64,000 nucleotides of DNA from Nostoc parmelioides FACHB-3921 (GCF_014696625.1 NZ_JACJQL010000039.1:1-64000); one strand, 5' to 3'; positions 54,540 through 64,000 are shown, counted from the first letter of the stretch. Notes: generated by a model from the letters alone, not told the origin. Translations and numbers: made by a program.

Positions 54540-55850
54540 ATGGTACGCGAAGTAGCCGATCAAGGTTCCGTATTCTTCAAGCGTAATTCTCGGCAATTGC
54601 TCATTTTGGCGACAGCCGCAGGTTTGGCGATCGCTGGTGTAAAGGGTTATAGTTCACTCCAAACTCAAGCACAGCCATCTCCTGCAACCCCAACTCCCCA
54701 AATCAGCGCACCGCAGATAAAAACGGTAACAGCATTAGGCAGACTAGAACCAAAGGGTGAAGTCATTAAACTTTCCGCACCTTCATCATCTGGACAAGGA
54801 AGTCGAGTAGAGAAACTGTTAGTTAAAGAAGGGGATAGGGTAAAAGCTGGACAAGTAATTGCTATTTTAGATAATCGCGATCGCCTAGAGGCAGCTTACC
54901 AAGAAGCCCAAGAAGCGGTGAAAGTCGCCCAGGTTAACTTAGAGAAAGTCCGGGAAGGGGCAAAAGTTGGGGAGATAGAAGCCCAGAAAGCTGAAATAGC
55001 CCGTGTCCAGGCACAGACAACAGGTGATGAGAGAGAACAACAAGAAACCGTAGCCAGATTAGAAGCCCAATGGCAAGGTGAGAAATCAGCCCAACAAGCC
55101 ACAGTTAAGAGATTAGAAGCAGAACTGAAAAACGCTCAAAGTGAGTGGGAACGCTATCAAAAGCTTTATGCTGACGGTGCAATTTCCCAGTCTTCCTATG
55201 ATACTAAGCGATTAAGTGTAGATACTATTACTCAACAGTTGAGCGAAGCGCAAGCCAACCTGCAAAGAATTGATAGTACTGGACGTAAGCAAATCAGCGA
55301 AGCGAAAACAGCCCTATCTCGAATCAACACTACAGGTAGCAAACAAGTCAGCGCCGCCGCCGCTACTTTAAATCAGATTGCGGAAGTGCGTCCTATTGAT
55401 ATACAAGCAGCCAAGGTAGAAGTAAATCGCACTTTAGCAGCCGCAAAACAGGCCAAGGCTAACTTAGATCAAGTTTATGTGCGATCGCCCCAAGATGGCG
55501 TGATATTTGACATCTACACCCGCGCCGGCGAAGTTGTATCCACTGATGGCATCGTTGAGATGGGGCAAACCAGCCAGATGTATGCAGTCGTCGAAGTTTA
55601 CCAAAGCGATGTCAACAAAGTCCGCACCGGACAAAAGGTAGAGATATCAAGTAAATCCCTCTCAGGAAAATTGCAAGGTACAGTAGACCAAATTGGCTGG
55701 AAAGTCCAACGTCAGAACATTATTAACAGCGACCCTAGTGAAAATATTGATTCACGCGTCGTAGAAGTTCACGTGCGACTAAATGAAACCTCAAGCCAGA
55801 AGGCAGCCAAATTTACTAACTTGCAAATCAAAGCAGTAATTGAATTGTAA
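54540..55850 (+). CDS. DevB-like membrane fusion protein (HlyD family)
   Basis: 436 aa, ATG 54540 with GAGGGG just upstream. An N-terminal anchor (LLILATAAGLAIAGVKGY), a lipoyl half VTALGRLEPKGEVIKLSAP...VEKLLVKEGDRVKAGQVIAILDN, a long coiled coil (about 115-310), second half VYVRSPQDGVIFDIYTRAGE and a barrel domain follow. The LGRLEP motif is typical of DevB adaptors, which pair with DevC/DevA and a TolC channel. DevBCA exports heterocyst glycolipid; this paralogue's substrate is unknown, and the neighbouring TetR suggests an inducible efflux function. Confidence 0.9.
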   Translation: MVREVADQGSVFFKRNSRQLLILATAAGLAIAGVKGYSSLQTQAQPSPATPTPQISAPQIKTVTALGRLEPKGEVIKLSAPSSSGQGSRVEKLLVKEGDRVKAGQVIAILDNRDRLEAAYQEAQEAVKVAQVNLEKVREGAKVGEIEAQKAEIARVQAQTTGDEREQQETVARLEAQWQGEKSAQQATVKRLEAELKNAQSEWERYQKLYADGAISQSSYDTKRLSVDTITQQLSEAQANLQRIDSTGRKQISEAKTALSRINTTGSKQVSAAAATLNQIAEVRPIDIQAAKVEVNRTLAAAKQAKANLDQVYVRSPQDGVIFDIYTRAGEVVSTDGIVEMGQTSQMYAVVEVYQSDVNKVRTGQKVEISSKSLSGKLQGTVDQIGWKVQRQNIINSDPSENIDSRVVEVHVRLNETSSQKAAKFTNLQIKAVIEL

Positions 55851-55860
55851 GGCGGTTGAC

Positions 55861-55902
55861 TGTTGACTGTTGACCGTTGACCGTTGACCAATGACCAATG
55901 AC
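55861..55902. repeat. TTGACTG/TTGACCG/AATGACC heptamers between the devB- and devC-like genes
   Basis: About six heptamers (TTGACTG twice, TTGACCG twice, AATGACC twice) fill the 57-bp gap. No terminator signature, so the operon is probably continuous. Confidence 0.85.
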
Positions 55903-55907
55903 TAATT

Positions 55908-57086
55908 ATGACTGGATTTATTCAAGAACTACAGCGACGCACACCTTTAGGATGGCTGCAACTGAGTCATCATAAAAGCCGCCTCTTAGTTGCTTTATCT
56001 GGTATCGCTTTTGCCGATGTCCTCATGTTCATGCAGTTGGGCTTTCAAAATGCCTTGTATGACAGTAACACCCGCCTCAATCGGGCAGTGCTTGCAGACA
56101 TCGTTTTAATCAGTCCTCAAAGCCGGAATATGCAGAATTTATCCACGTTCTCACGGCGGCGACTATTGCAAGCTGCGGATGTTCCTGGTGTAAAGTCCGC
56201 AGAAGCCATGTATATCGGTTTAGTCACCTGGAAAAATCCCCAAACTCGCCGTAAAACTTCAGTGCAAGCAATTGGGTTTAATCCTGAACAACCTGCGCTG
56301 AATATTCCAGAAGTCAATAACCAGCTAGATAAAATTAAGTTACCAGATAATTTTGTCTTTGACCGCGCGGCTAGGGGTGAATATGACAAAGTTTTTAGTC
56401 AAATTGATGCAGGGGAAAGTGTCACTACAGAAGTAGATAAACGGACTATTTCGATTAGTGGAACATTTAAACTAGGTGCTTCCTTTGGTGCTGATGGTAC
56501 TTTAATTTCTAGTGATGAAAACTTTTTACGTCTGTTTCCTCGCAGACTAGCAGGAAGTATCAATTTAGGCTTAGTTAATATTCAACCCGGTTATGATCCA
56601 AAACAAGTAGTCGAAGCACTGAAGTCTTATCTCCCAACAGATGATGTCAAAGTATTGACTCGTGCTGAATACGTCAAAATGGAGGAAGATTACTGGAAGA
56701 CAGAAAGCCCCATCGGCTTCATTTTCAGTTTAGGCGTATCAATGGGATTTATGGTCGGTGTGATTATTGTTTATCAAGTACTTTCCACTGATGTAAATGC
56801 CCACCTAAAAGAATATGCCACATTCAAAGCAATGGGATATGGCAATTCTTATTTATTAGGAGTAATTTTTGAAGAAGCTTTAATTCTAGCAGTCTTGGGT
56901 TTTATTCCAGGGTTTATAGTTCCCTTAGGGCTTTATCAATTAGCAGCAAATGCCACAAATTTACCAATATTCATGACAGCAGTTAGAGCCTTCACTGTCT
57001 TATTATTAACCCTAATCATGTGTACTCTTTCTGGAGCTATAGCCACACGTAGATTACAATCTGCTGACCCAGCCGATATGTTTTGA
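55908..57086 (+). CDS. DevC-like ABC transporter permease (FtsX/MacB-type)
   Basis: 392 aa. An N-terminal helix (LLVALSGIAFADVLMFMQLGF), a large periplasmic domain (about 55-255), then three membrane segments: PIGFIFSLGVSMGFMVGVIIVYQVL, LLGVIFEEALILAVLGFIPGF and FTVLLLTLIMCTLSGAIATR. This topology and LQLSHHKSRLLVALSGIAFAD are typical of DevC. The stop overlaps the region just before the ATPase gene. Confidence 0.92.
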   Translation: MTGFIQELQRRTPLGWLQLSHHKSRLLVALSGIAFADVLMFMQLGFQNALYDSNTRLNRAVLADIVLISPQSRNMQNLSTFSRRRLLQAADVPGVKSAEAMYIGLVTWKNPQTRRKTSVQAIGFNPEQPALNIPEVNNQLDKIKLPDNFVFDRAARGEYDKVFSQIDAGESVTTEVDKRTISISGTFKLGASFGADGTLISSDENFLRLFPRRLAGSINLGLVNIQPGYDPKQVVEALKSYLPTDDVKVLTRAEYVKMEEDYWKTESPIGFIFSLGVSMGFMVGVIIVYQVLSTDVNAHLKEYATFKAMGYGNSYLLGVIFEEALILAVLGFIPGFIVPLGLYQLAANATNLPIFMTAVRAFTVLLLTLIMCTLSGAIATRRLQSADPADMF

Positions 57087-57094
57087 GACAACTT

Positions 57095-57811
57095 ATGCAA
57101 AGCATTAATACTTCCGAACCTGTCATTTCCATTCAAAACCTCGACCATTACTTTGGTAGTGGACAACTCCGTAAACAGGTTTTATTTAATATCAATCTCG
57201 AAATTAATGCAGGCGAAATTGTGATTATGACAGGGCCTTCCGGTTCTGGAAAAACTACCCTACTAACTTTAGTTGGTGGTTTACGTTCAGCCCAGTCTGG
57301 TAATTTGCGGATATTAGGAAGAGAACTTACTGGTGCTAGTAGTAAACAATTAACTCAAGCAAGACGCAACAATGGTTATATATTCCAAGCACATAACCTG
57401 CATGGTAGCCTAACAGCACTGCAAAATGTGCGTATGGGTTTGGAATTACAACCAGGAATTTCCACCCAGGAAATGCTCACTCGCTCAACAGAAATGTTAG
57501 AAGAAGTCGGTTTAGGAAATCGGCTGAATTATTACCCAGATAACTTATCGGGAGGACAAAAACAAAGAGTAGCGATCGCCCGTGCGTTAGTCAGTCAGCC
57601 TAAAATAGTCTTAGCCGATGAACCAACAGCAGCCCTAGATAAACAATCCGGGCGCGATGTCGTGGAACTAATGCAAAAATTAGCCAAAGAGCATCACTGT
57701 ACAATTCTCTTAGTTACCCACGACAACCGCATTTTAGACATAGCCGATCGCATAGTTTACATGGAAGATGGTCATCTTGTTAGGGATGCGGTGAGTGTCA
57801 ATAGTCAATAG
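57095..57811 (+). CDS. DevA-like ABC transporter ATP-binding protein
   Basis: 238 aa from ATG 57095, eight bases after the permease stop; a TTG overlapping that stop is less likely. Walker A GPSGSGKTTLL, Q-loop YIFQAHNL, signature LSGGQKQRVAIARALV, Walker B IVLADEPTAALD and H-loop LLVTHDNRI are all intact. MacB/LolD-like class. Completes the three-gene exporter. Confidence 0.95.
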   Translation: MQSINTSEPVISIQNLDHYFGSGQLRKQVLFNINLEINAGEIVIMTGPSGSGKTTLLTLVGGLRSAQSGNLRILGRELTGASSKQLTQARRNNGYIFQAHNLHGSLTALQNVRMGLELQPGISTQEMLTRSTEMLEEVGLGNRLNYYPDNLSGGQKQRVAIARALVSQPKIVLADEPTAALDKQSGRDVVELMQKLAKEHHCTILLVTHDNRILDIADRIVYMEDGHLVRDAVSVNSQ

Positions 57812-57828
57812 TTAATAGTCAATGGCCA

Positions 57829-58575
57829 TCATTCACCACTCAAAAATTCTAAATATCCATTACTCAGTTCTTTAACAGCCAAATCATAAAACTGCTTACC
57901 ATGTTCTGGTGTTGCTAAAGCGGGATTGGAACCCATGCGTCCATCTGGATAATGTTGGCGAAAATCCCTAGCACCGTAAATTCGATGTCCTCTGGCTACC
58001 TCTGGTGAAAGCGGTGCTTGCTTAATTGCATCTGGGTAAACATATTGAGTCACAGCTACTTCGCTGGGTGTAGCATGGGAACCTTCTTGCTCACCATACA
58101 ATTCTTTGGCAAGTTGGTATACAGAACTACACATAAACCAGTTACCGACTTGACATTGTACCTTATGGGCAGAGTGAATCTGCAAGTCTTCCAGATATAC
58201 GTATGTTTCTGAGAATGCAGCTTTGAGAGTGGCGATATTACCGCCGTGTCCGTTAATAAAGTAGAACTTAGTGAAACCAGCTTTGACAAGACTAGTTACA
58301 TAATCTCGCACCAGCAAAATTAAAGTACTGGGACGCAAACTAATCGTACCGGGAAATGCAGCATGGTGTAGAGCCATCCCCACATTGATTGTAGGCGCAA
58401 CGATCGCCCCAGTTGCTTCACCCACACCAAGAGCGATCGCTTCTGCACAAATTGCATCTGTACCAATTAATCCCGTCGGCCCATGCTGTTCAGTCGAACC
58501 AATCGGGAGAATAATCCCTGTTGATTTTTGCAGATAGGTTTCAACTTCCTGCCATGTGCTTAAACTTAGTAACAT
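57829..58575 (-). CDS. Creatininase family amidohydrolase
   Basis: 248 aa. Metal-binding motifs LPIGSTEQHGPTGLIGTDA, FINGHGGN and EGSHATPSE match the family. Actual substrate in cyanobacteria is not established; creatinine is unlikely. It starts 24 nt after the stop of the carotenoid oxygenase gene on the same strand, so the two are probably co-transcribed. Confidence 0.93.
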   Translation of the reverse strand: MLLSLSTWQEVETYLQKSTGIILPIGSTEQHGPTGLIGTDAICAEAIALGVGEATGAIVAPTINVGMALHHAAFPGTISLRPSTLILLVRDYVTSLVKAGFTKFYFINGHGGNIATLKAAFSETYVYLEDLQIHSAHKVQCQVGNWFMCSSVYQLAKELYGEQEGSHATPSEVAVTQYVYPDAIKQAPLSPEVARGHRIYGARDFRQHYPDGRMGSNPALATPEHGKQFYDLAVKELSNGYLEFLSGE

Positions 58576-58599
58576 TTTTATTCGCTTTGCAGTACTAGT

Positions 58600-60093
58600 T
58601 TATACAAATATCTGGGGAGTAAAGTTGCCGTGAAGACCATAAGGTACATGATGCTGGAGGTGTAACCGAGCGATCGCCCCTTTAGTAAAGTCACTAGCAT
58701 CTAAAATTACCACATCTGAACGGTGATGAGCCGCATCATAAACTAAAGCCAGTACCCAACCATCATCCTCTTTTTCTGAGCCTGGACGGGGAACAAAAAT
58801 CGGCTCACCCGTAAAACCACGAGGTGCTGCACTCCATATTTGTTTTTCTCCAGACTCTAAATCTATTTTCAGTAATGCTTGCAATGGTGCATTACCACTT
58901 TCCGTATGAGCCGCACTCATATACAAATATCGATAAGAGCGTCCTACATTACGAGGATGAATGGTGGGAAACTCACAACAACGAGATTCAATTAATTTTT
59001 TTTGTACTGTCCCATCCTTGAGGTTAAGGTAAAAGCGCCATAGTTGACCAGGTGCGATCGCCTCAAAATCCACTTGGCGAAAATCACTTTCTGGCTCTAC
59101 TTCTGGTAAAGAGTCATAGCAAATGGAGTCTACAAGAATTTCATTTCCCACACCAAAAGCATTAACGTGATGGAAAATGAAACCTGAGCGCACTTCTAAA
59201 GTTTTGATTTCTTTTTGTCCTGACTGAGGAAAGCGAGGAATAACAATAATTCTTGTTGGCTGATTTGGTTGTACTTGAATACATTCTCCAGCGCCACGTA
59301 ATCCTAAAACGAAAGGTATGGGGTTAAAACTAACAGGATTTTGAAAGAAGATGCAGTAATTAGGTGTAATGACAAAATCGTGAATAAAACAAAACCCAGG
59401 TACATTGTGGGCGTGCTTTCTGACAACTTCGCCTGCTAGATTTAACTCAAAAATCGTAATTTTCGTAGATAATCCGGGTTTAACCGAAAAATTGACTAAG
59501 CAAGGTGCGCCGTTATCCTGCTCACAATTGGGGTCAAATCGGGGATGAGCGCCAAAAGCTTCACCTGCTGATAAAACATTATTAAAATATTCTTTGCCCA
59601 AAGTCTCTAAGGTTTTGGGGTCGAGGCGATGAGGTTCCGCCGCCTCCCACAATGCTAAAAGTTTATTACCCCAATAGATAACATTAGTGTTAGCAATATT
59701 CTTGAGTTTGAAATCAAATATATTGGCTAACCAACCACCTGGTTTTTGAGTACCAAAAACTCCCCGATGCAGAATTTTACCAGCATTTTTTTCTGACAAA
59801 TACCCTGCTGTTTTGACGAAACTATTACGGTAATGAGCGCGACTATTAACAAAGCTAATACGGCTAATCATCCCATCACCATCAAAAGGATGATGAATGC
59901 TTTGTCCTTGAATATCCAGTAATCCCGGCCCGTTTCTAAACAATGTACCTTGCAGTTCGGGAGGAATTTCCCCTTCTACATCATCAATCCAATAATCAAA
60001 CTCTTGCGTTAGAGATTTGTATCCTCCCTGCCAGTCTTTACGAGTATATGATTTTTCTAAAGTTTTTAGTTGTTGGTCTTCGTAACTTTGCAT
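58600..60093 (-). CDS. Carotenoid oxygenase (carotenoid/apocarotenoid cleavage dioxygenase)
   Basis: 497 aa, non-heme iron enzyme that cleaves carotenoid double bonds. Family landmarks: GTLFRNGPGLLDIQG near the N-terminus and FDGDGMI. The iron His ligands are expected in HPRFDP, FIHDFVIT, FHHVNAFG and near the C-terminal LHGNFTPQIF. The length is typical of the bacterial apocarotenoid-15,15'-oxygenase-like group. Which carotenoid it cleaves cannot be read here. First gene of a minus-strand pair with the creatininase-like gene. Confidence 0.95.
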   Translation of the reverse strand: MQSYEDQQLKTLEKSYTRKDWQGGYKSLTQEFDYWIDDVEGEIPPELQGTLFRNGPGLLDIQGQSIHHPFDGDGMISRISFVNSRAHYRNSFVKTAGYLSEKNAGKILHRGVFGTQKPGGWLANIFDFKLKNIANTNVIYWGNKLLALWEAAEPHRLDPKTLETLGKEYFNNVLSAGEAFGAHPRFDPNCEQDNGAPCLVNFSVKPGLSTKITIFELNLAGEVVRKHAHNVPGFCFIHDFVITPNYCIFFQNPVSFNPIPFVLGLRGAGECIQVQPNQPTRIIVIPRFPQSGQKEIKTLEVRSGFIFHHVNAFGVGNEILVDSICYDSLPEVEPESDFRQVDFEAIAPGQLWRFYLNLKDGTVQKKLIESRCCEFPTIHPRNVGRSYRYLYMSAAHTESGNAPLQALLKIDLESGEKQIWSAAPRGFTGEPIFVPRPGSEKEDDGWVLALVYDAAHHRSDVVILDASDFTKGAIARLHLQHHVPYGLHGNFTPQIFV

Positions 60094-60225
60094 ATTAAAA
60101 AAAAAGTAAGCATCAAGAAAGGATTATTTTTCGTGACTTCATGTCTCTGTGTTGAGAAAATCACCTTCAAATCACAGAGGCATTGAGACACAAGTAAAAA
60201 TTAGGCTATCGTTGGTTGAAAAATT

Positions 60226-61644
60226 TTATTCAACTACTTTTGGTTCTGCTTCTCGCAACCTTAATTCAGGAACTAAATTAGACACTTGACTATTAGCTGA
60301 AGCTGGTGCTAATGCCTGGGTTTCTATTTCTGCATCATCGGCTGGTAGCCAGTTGAGAAATGGCAATGGTAATAGTGTACTCAAGTTAGTAATTAATACC
60401 AAAAGCCAAAGTAAATCAAAGTTAGTTTCCGTAATTCCTAACCAGTGCATGATGATGGCTCCCACTTCGTAAGAAACCATTCCAGCTAAATTAAAGACTG
60501 ACATCAATAAGGCAAATAATGTGGCTTCTATACCAGGAGGACAAAGTCTGGCAGAAAGTACCAAAACTGGCATATAAGCAATTTGTCCCATCACAGTGAG
60601 AATGAGGCTATCACCCAAACTAAACCAACGGTCATCTATACCCAAAGCTCTATTTGTGTGGGTCACCAGTAAAAGCATGGTCATACCCAAAACTGCGGAA
60701 ATGACCGTACTCCAACCAAAAATCAGCCGGAAGGAGACACTTTTTAAGAAACGTTGAAAAATCCAAACACCAATCAAAGACGCAAGACTGGTAACTAGAC
60801 GCACTCGCCCTAAAAACTCTGGTTCAAAGTGGAGTTCATTGGTACTGAAGAAGAAAAAGGCTGAGTCAGCCGTTGGGGTGGCTTGCCAAATAAACACAAA
60901 TGCAGTTGGTAGCCAAATGCTTTTTTGGGTGAATGCTTGGCGTAGTTGTTGTAGTTGTTGCTTGACACTGAGGAGGTTAGTATTATCGCTCCCATATTTA
61001 CTAACAGGAGACTCAGCAATCAACCAAGCGACCCCTGAGACAATGAGAGGAAATGAGGCTGTAATCAGAAATACGGTACGGGTAGTGAAATGCTCAAGTA
61101 GCAACCCGCTAAAGTAGGCAGTAATCAAACCGCCAAAGGCAGAAGCTCCCCAACATAATGCTTGTAGTGAGCCAACATGAGACACTGATTCTTCTCTGGC
61201 GCGTTCCACAACAAGGGAGTCAGCTATCACATCACTCACAGCGACAGATAGAGAACCAAGAGCGATCGCCACGGTAGCTGCCCAGCTAGTATGAACTATT
61301 GTGGCCAAACTGATCCAAGAAATTGCTCCCAATATTCCTGATAACACTAGGTATGGTCGGCGACGGTAGCCGAATATCGGTAAGCCGTCTGAAATAAAGC
61401 CAAATAGTGGCTTAACCATCCAAGGTAAGGCAACAATTCCCATTAATGCCGATACCTGAACAGGACTTAACAACAATTCATCTTTGAGGAAAAAGCTGAC
61501 GGCTAGACGCGCCAGGCCTAAAATCCCTTGGACAAAATAGACGCTAAGGATGGCAATTAATTCGGCACTAGGTTCATTACCGAAGAAAATTTGTTTTCTT
61601 ACTGAGTCTTTGACCTTGGACAAGCCAGACGAGTCAATCAGCAT
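60226..61644 (-). CDS. BT1/FBT family transporter (folate-biopterin type MFS)
   Basis: 472 aa with about 12 membrane segments. The N-terminal signature AILSVYFVQGILGLARLAVSFFLKDELLLSP and PLFGFISDGLPIFGYRRRPYLV identify the folate-biopterin transporter family found in cyanobacteria and plastids. It probably imports or moves pterin/folate; substrate inferred from the family. ATG 61644. Confidence 0.9.
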   Translation of the reverse strand: MLIDSSGLSKVKDSVRKQIFFGNEPSAELIAILSVYFVQGILGLARLAVSFFLKDELLLSPVQVSALMGIVALPWMVKPLFGFISDGLPIFGYRRRPYLVLSGILGAISWISLATIVHTSWAATVAIALGSLSVAVSDVIADSLVVERAREESVSHVGSLQALCWGASAFGGLITAYFSGLLLEHFTTRTVFLITASFPLIVSGVAWLIAESPVSKYGSDNTNLLSVKQQLQQLRQAFTQKSIWLPTAFVFIWQATPTADSAFFFFSTNELHFEPEFLGRVRLVTSLASLIGVWIFQRFLKSVSFRLIFGWSTVISAVLGMTMLLLVTHTNRALGIDDRWFSLGDSLILTVMGQIAYMPVLVLSARLCPPGIEATLFALLMSVFNLAGMVSYEVGAIIMHWLGITETNFDLLWLLVLITNLSTLLPLPFLNWLPADDAEIETQALAPASANSQVSNLVPELRLREAEPKVVE

Positions 61645-61693
61645 TTGATGAATATTCTTTAAGTTTTATCGACTTTTCTATCATATCCGTTTC

Positions 61694-61735
61694 TGAAATG
61701 AAGGGATTGGGGATTAGGGACTGGGGACTGGGGAA
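61694..61735. repeat. GGGGATT/GGGACTG short repeat
   Basis: Units GGGGATT, GGGACTG and GGGGACTG run in tandem (the complement of the CCCCAAT/CCCCAGT type). Between the ketoacyl synthase and transporter genes. Confidence 0.75.
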
Positions 61736-61782
61736 AAAGCAAAATTTTTGTGGGAAATTTCTTTTTGTCTCACCTCTAGAAC

Positions 61783-62946
61783 CTAACCCCAACGAGCATT
61801 TCTTCTTAAAGCTATAGCTGCATTCTGTCCACCAAAGCCAAAACTCAAACACAACACCTGGTGAATTTGGCTGTGTTGTGCTGTTTTTACTATATTCAAA
61901 TCAAATTCTGGTTCTTGTAATCCCACACAGGGAGGTAATATTTTTTGCTCTAAAGCTAGAAGTGAAAACGCCACTCCTAACGCGCCTGATGCTCCTAAAG
62001 TGTGACCTGTACTGCCTTTGGTAGAACTAACTGCTACTTTTGGGGGAAATAAATGTTTGATTACTTGACTTTCTACTCGGTCGTTGAGCTGAGTAGCTGT
62101 ACCATGAGCATGAATGTAATCAATATCAGCCGATGTTAGCTGACTCCGAGCTAAACATTGCTTAATAGCTGCGATCGCACCCTTGCCCTCTGGCTCTAAT
62201 TGATTGCTATGATAGGCATCATTTGTCAAGCCAAAACCCAAAATTTGACCATAAATCTTGGCTTGGCGTTTTTCTGCCAATTGTCTGGATTCCAAGACAA
62301 ATACAGCAGCCCCTTCACCTAAAACTAAACCTTCACGCTGTAAATCAAAAGGATAAGCTCCGGTTTTGGCTAAAGCTCCCATTTGTTGAAACCCTGACAA
62401 AGTTAAGGGTGTAATTGCTGCTTCTGTGGCTCCAGCAATGACGCGTTGATATTGCCCTGTTTGGATGAGAATTGCGGCTTGAGCGATCGCCCAAATGCCC
62501 GTAGCACAAGCCGCCATCGGTGCTAAAATTGCCCCTGTAGCCCCAATTTGCCTGGCGGTAGCCGTCGCGTTCATGTGGGGTAAAGTATCTAACCAGTTCT
62601 CTAATTTTTCTGCGTTATCCGCAGAATTATCACCAGCATATATTTGCTGTGCTAGTTTTTCCCAGGATGCTTGATAACCGCGACTAGAACCAATAACTAC
62701 AGCACAATCAGTTAAAGGTAGTACTAACCCCGTATCTTTGATTGCCGCATCTACCACCACCTGAGTCAAGCTGTGCAGACTAGCCGGCTTTTCACCAATT
62801 AAGCCCAGAGGTAGAGGTGGTAACGCTGGAAATGGTTGATGCCATTTTATTCCAGACTTACCTGCAATTAAACCTTGCCAACTCTCCTCTAGGCTCATAC
62901 CCAAGGCTGAAACTAGCCCAATACCAGTAATAACAACTTCCATCAT
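61783..62946 (-). CDS. Beta-ketoacyl-ACP synthase (FabF-like)
   Basis: 387 aa, slightly shorter than FabF (about 412). VVITGIGLVSALGMSLEESW starts the thiolase fold; the active Cys lies in PMAACATGIWAI, and the two His in HAHGTATQLND and KGSTGHTLGASG. A full condensing-enzyme triad is therefore present. It is not in a fab cluster here; it could serve a secondary lipid or glycolipid pathway. Start ATG 62946 or 62943. Confidence 0.92.
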   Translation of the reverse strand: MMEVVITGIGLVSALGMSLEESWQGLIAGKSGIKWHQPFPALPPLPLGLIGEKPASLHSLTQVVVDAAIKDTGLVLPLTDCAVVIGSSRGYQASWEKLAQQIYAGDNSADNAEKLENWLDTLPHMNATATARQIGATGAILAPMAACATGIWAIAQAAILIQTGQYQRVIAGATEAAITPLTLSGFQQMGALAKTGAYPFDLQREGLVLGEGAAVFVLESRQLAEKRQAKIYGQILGFGLTNDAYHSNQLEPEGKGAIAAIKQCLARSQLTSADIDYIHAHGTATQLNDRVESQVIKHLFPPKVAVSSTKGSTGHTLGASGALGVAFSLLALEQKILPPCVGLQEPEFDLNIVKTAQHSQIHQVLCLSFGFGGQNAAIALRRNARWG

Positions 62947-63037
62947 GTGAGATTTTGGATTAGAGATGAGGAAATCAAGGAAAGGACAATGATTACTCTA
63001 TTCCCAATCACTAGTACCAAATCCCTAATCCCCAAAC

Positions 63038-63826
63038 CTATTGAGGAACTTTCAGATTCTCAGCACCTTGAGTAACTTTAGCCGAATCGATGCGATCGCC
63101 TTGCTGAATTTTGTTCACTACATCAAAGCCTTGAGTAACTTGACCAAATACAGCATAGTTACCGTCCAGGAATCCCAAATCGGCTAGAGCAAAATAAAAC
63201 TGCGAAGATGCCGAATCTGGTTGTTGCGATCGCGCCATTGCGACCGCCCCTTGTTTATGTTGTAACTCAGGTGCTACCGTCACTCTAGCAGACTCGAAAG
63301 TTTTGCTATAAAGTGGTTCTGCCTCTCCTTTGGGTTTAATTTCTAAAGGAATGCGGCGTTCAGTGCCTGTTTTTGGATCAATGTAACCACCAGTTCCCCA
63401 GAGTTGTTGGGAACTTTTTGGGTCTTTACTTTGAGGATCGCCGCCTTGCACTACAAAGGGTTGAGGCTGACGGACAACTCGGTGGAAAACTGTGTTGTCG
63501 TAAACACCTTTTTGAACTAAATCAATGAAATTGCCAGCTGTGATGGGGGCATTTGTACCGTCTACCTCGACAGTAATTGGCGACCCTTTAACTGTAATTA
63601 CCACAGTAGCTTTGCCTTCAAGGCGTGGTAAAGAATTTGTCATTCCCGAATTACTCTCACTAGTTGTTTCAGAGACAGATGTTGCTTCAGCAGTAGTGGT
63701 GGTTGTCTCAACTGCTGTAGATCCTGGAGAAGAGTTAAGGCTAACCTCCTGTGCAGAACAACCTCCCAACATCAGGGAGCCGATTATTAAAAATGCAACC
63801 AAGAATTGTGAAAATTTTAACCGCAT
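63038..63826 (-). CDS. Peptidyl-prolyl cis-trans isomerase, cyclophilin type, lipoprotein
   Basis: 262 aa. Signal peptide with lipobox LMLGGC (Cys23), then a Ser/Thr-rich linker (about 30-62). The cyclophilin domain has [32 protein letters not shown] and [20 protein letters not shown], containing the catalytic Arg and Phe positions. It likely assists folding of periplasmic or thylakoid-lumen proteins. Confidence 0.95.
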   Translation of the reverse strand: MRLKFSQFLVAFLIIGSLMLGGCSAQEVSLNSSPGSTAVETTTTTAEATSVSETTSESNSGMTNSLPRLEGKATVVITVKGSPITVEVDGTNAPITAGNFIDLVQKGVYDNTVFHRVVRQPQPFVVQGGDPQSKDPKSSQQLWGTGGYIDPKTGTERRIPLEIKPKGEAEPLYSKTFESARVTVAPELQHKQGAVAMARSQQPDSASSQFYFALADLGFLDGNYAVFGQVTQGFDVVNKIQQGDRIDSAKVTQGAENLKVPQ

Positions 63827-64000
63827 TGTTTAGTTACTGACTCAACCACAGTATATTAGCCTCTTAAAACGATTCAAAATGCCCTACAGGAAAGCTACGC
63901 CCACAAAATTCAAAATAAATAATTTACTAGAGGAATGGACAGGGGGACAGGATATGGAAGGAAAGGGGGGACATATTTTTCTAAGTTTTTCCTCCTTCCC
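63827..64000. other. Window-end intergenic DNA with repeat fragment
   Basis: GCCCTACAGGAAAGCTACGCCCACAAAATTCAAAA-like sequence at about 63881-63915 is related to the nested repeat at 20680-20740. A purine-rich GGACAGGGGGACAGG tract follows. No ORF. Confidence 0.5.

Noticed and set aside
1-64000. rRNA, tRNA, prophage or complete insertion sequence
   Set aside because: No cloverleaf with CCA-type ends, rRNA-like conserved segments, integrase, or transposase frames were seen on reading both strands; covariance-model searches were not possible here.

Overview
The window looks like chromosomal DNA of a filamentous, heterocyst-type cyanobacterium of the Nostoc/Anabaena/Trichormus group. The signs are very frequent GCGATCGC (HIP1) octamers, intergenic heptanucleotide repeats of the TGTTGAC and CCCCAAT/CCCCAGT kinds, genes for cytochrome c6 (petJ) and the cytochrome b6f subunit PetN, a group 2 SigE-like sigma factor, a DevBCA-type exporter and GAF-rich sensor kinases. 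About 50 genes are present. I see no rRNA, tRNA, CRISPR array or complete insertion sequence.

Layout. 1-5.6 kb: the 3' end of an RTX-type secreted protein, then an ABC exporter and HlyD-type adaptor (type I secretion). 5.7-12.7 kb: a DUF427 gene, then the K+-uptake operon kdpA-kdpB-kdpG-kdpC-kdpD on the minus strand, with a KdpD that has no kinase part. 13-17 kb: an FAD monooxygenase and priA (convergent). 18-20.5 kb: sigE, a GNAT acetyltransferase and petJ. 20.8-28 kb: a Gfo/Idh/MocA oxidoreductase, a small hypothetical gene, an HTH protein resembling the HetZ-related group, glutamate dehydrogenase and acetyl-CoA synthetase. 28.9-34 kb: an uncharacterised gene pair, a secreted hypothetical protein, and a four-GAF histidine kinase in which one GAF keeps a candidate bilin-binding Cys. 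34.1-36.5 kb: petN with a 53-aa membrane protein gene just downstream (neither is in standard long-ORF lists), a membrane protein, an FMN reductase and a small conserved protein.

36.5-42.1 kb is a hopanoid side-chain locus: hpnG on the minus strand, and facing away from it an RND transporter gene whose stop overlaps the start of hpnA, followed by hpnH. 42.3-53.4 kb: DUF2237, a membrane/HTH protein, pyrD, a GAF protein with a degenerate kinase end, a UbiH-like hydroxylase, an Rpn-family remnant, yebC, a sugar-binding lipoprotein and a polysaccharide deacetylase. 53.5-57.8 kb: a TetR regulator carrying an extra C-terminal ribbon-helix-helix-like segment, divergent from a devBCA-like export operon, with a perfect 15-bp palindrome between them. 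57.8-63.8 kb: a minus-strand run of creatininase, carotenoid oxygenase, BT1/folate-type transporter, ketoacyl synthase and lipoprotein cyclophilin.

Small non-autonomous repeats are prominent. One family has GGACTTAC/GTAAGTCC ends, and two copies are flanked by 7-8 bp direct repeats. A second, about 210-bp element has TATTTATAAAGTAAA ends. Short repeats have also entered coding sequence in frame (priA and the RND gene). All functional names come from reading motifs by eye; no database search was run.
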